Source: an uncultured Bacilli bacterium (GTDB lineage: Bacteria; Bacillota_I; Bacilli_A; ML615J-28; CAG-698). Taken from it: a stretch of DNA of 5,817 bases. Within the stretch, counting starts at the first letter, position 1; every line of letters starts with the position of its first letter. Both the position numbers and the translations under genes were made by a program. Positions 5,075 through 5,817 of this stretch are shown in pieces. The notes under the pieces were generated by a model, which made no database searches, was not told the DNA's origin, and saw nothing but the letters and a program-made list of their open reading frames with translations. The DNA is taken from NCBI GenBank assembly GCA_947627395.1, contig CANQVW010000100.1, positions 1 through 5,817 on the forward strand, given 5' to 3'.

Positions 5075-5817
5075 GCATTATTTTTTGTTTGTCCGTTTCT
5101 TAATTGAATATGATATTGTTTTAAAGCAAAATAACCCCGATTGTAAAGTAAATATCTTGACATCATTCCTTTTTTAAAATCTGTTGATTTAAACTCTTTT
5201 GTATTGATGGATATAATTTGTTGATGATGTTTTTTTTCATTTTCTTTAAATATTTTCTTTTTCATAAAATTTTCTATTTGCTTTTCTTCACTCACTTGAA
5301 AAGCTAAAGAATTTTGAAAACACCATGTTGGAAAGTTATCACTGACTCCACCATCTGTAAACATATATCCTTGAATATAATAAGGTTCATAAACAAAGGG
5401 CATGCAAGCGCTCATACATACTGCTTTCGCAATCGGAAAGGTATCCGGATGAATTCCTAATACTTTTAAATCATGAGGTAGAACAAACATTTTTCTTAAT
5501 TTTAAACATGTAGAGATCATAATTACTTTATAATTATTTCCTATCTTAATATCAGAAAATAGTCTTTTTTGTTTTGCCATAAAGAGCTGGTCTAAATAAT
5601 TTTCTAAGGGTTGCATAGAATATAAGCCCTTTGTATGAACAAAGGATAGAATTTTATCTGTTGTCTTTCTTTCATTTTCAGGGAGTAATACGCTCATTGG
5701 AAGTTGATTTATGATTTCTTCTAATTCATAAGAATCATATCCAACCGCAACTAAACTTGCAATCATGGCTCCTACACTGGTTCCAGCTAAATAGCCAATG
5801 GGGATCTGTTCTTCTTC
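5071..5817 (-). CDS. Patatin-like serine lipase/phospholipase, C-terminal part, cut by window edge
   Basis: Patatin-family enzymes hydrolyse acyl esters of lipids with a Ser-Asp dyad. The frame runs from the window edge to TGA at 5071-5073, giving 248 visible codons. Near the edge it reads IGYLAGTSVGAMIASLVAVGY, in which GTSVG is the GxSxG nucleophile elbow (Ser codon 5776-5778) followed by its helix. About 140 residues on, MSACMPFVYEPYYIQGYMFTDGGVSDNFP holds the family's A-x-x-P block and the catalytic DGG (Asp codon 5353-5355). Both dyad residues are therefore present. The oxyanion-hole DGGGxRG motif and true start lie beyond the window. An internal ATG at 5764-5766 follows the nucleophile and is not the start. 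The tail is basic and lacks an obvious membrane anchor in the visible part. No terminator hairpin separates it from the ATPase gene, so some readthrough is possible. The physiological substrate is unknown. Confidence 0.88.
   Translation of the reverse strand, partial: EEEQIPIGYLAGTSVGAMIASLVAVGYDSYELEEIINQLPMSVLLPENERKTTDKILSFVHTKGLYSMQPLENYLDQLFMAKQKRLFSDIKIGNNYKVIMISTCLKLRKMFVLPHDLKVLGIHPDTFPIAKAVCMSACMPFVYEPYYIQGYMFTDGGVSDNFPTWCFQNSLAFQVSEEKQIENFMKKKIFKENEKKHHQQIISINTKEFKSTDFKKGMMSRYLLYNRGYFALKQYHIQLRNGQTKNNA

Overview
The window reads as a chromosomal segment of a low-GC Gram-positive bacterium (Bacillota), possibly Erysipelotrichia-like. The basis is high AT content, strong AGGAGG Shine-Dalgarno sites, the rpsF-ssb-rpsR order and short TTGAxx/TAAAAT promoters. 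Tryptophan is encoded by TGG and TGA is used as a stop, so the standard bacterial code applies and a Mycoplasma-type code does not. The genus is not determined. Every supportable gene lies on the minus strand, so transcription runs from high to low coordinates.

Region by region, in transcription order: (1) 5817-5071 is the C-terminal part of a patatin-like serine lipase, entering from outside the window, with its GxSxG nucleophile motif and catalytic DGG in view. (2) 5004-2374 is one P-type cation ATPase, cut by a single in-frame TAA at 2944-2946. The remaining 189 codons continue in the same frame without other damage. A strong two-tier hairpin terminator follows at 2310-2359. (3) 2309-1960 is about 350 bp of very AT-rich non-coding DNA. 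(4) 1959-1390 is the remnant of an ABC exporter, in which the first ~30 residues are joined in frame to the second half of the nucleotide-binding domain. (5) 1336-174 is the rpsF-ssb-rpsR operon (S6, SSB, S18), with a clear promoter, a short leader and an intrinsic terminator. (6) 105-1 holds a near-consensus promoter overlapped by a GC-rich inverted repeat. It leads into an open frame that exits the window and, by position and N-terminus only, could be gdpP.

The only genes that clearly work together are rpsF, ssb and rpsR: two small-subunit ribosomal proteins that bind 16S rRNA side by side, plus the replication protein SSB, expressed from one promoter with tight spacing. The stretch between the ATPase terminator and the rpsF promoter looks like an eroding or inserted segment. 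It is more AT-rich than its neighbours and holds only a broken transporter. I see no CRISPR array, insertion sequence, tRNA, rRNA, toxin-antitoxin pair or recognisable defence or biosynthetic system. The noteworthy features are two broken transporters and several regulatory structures.
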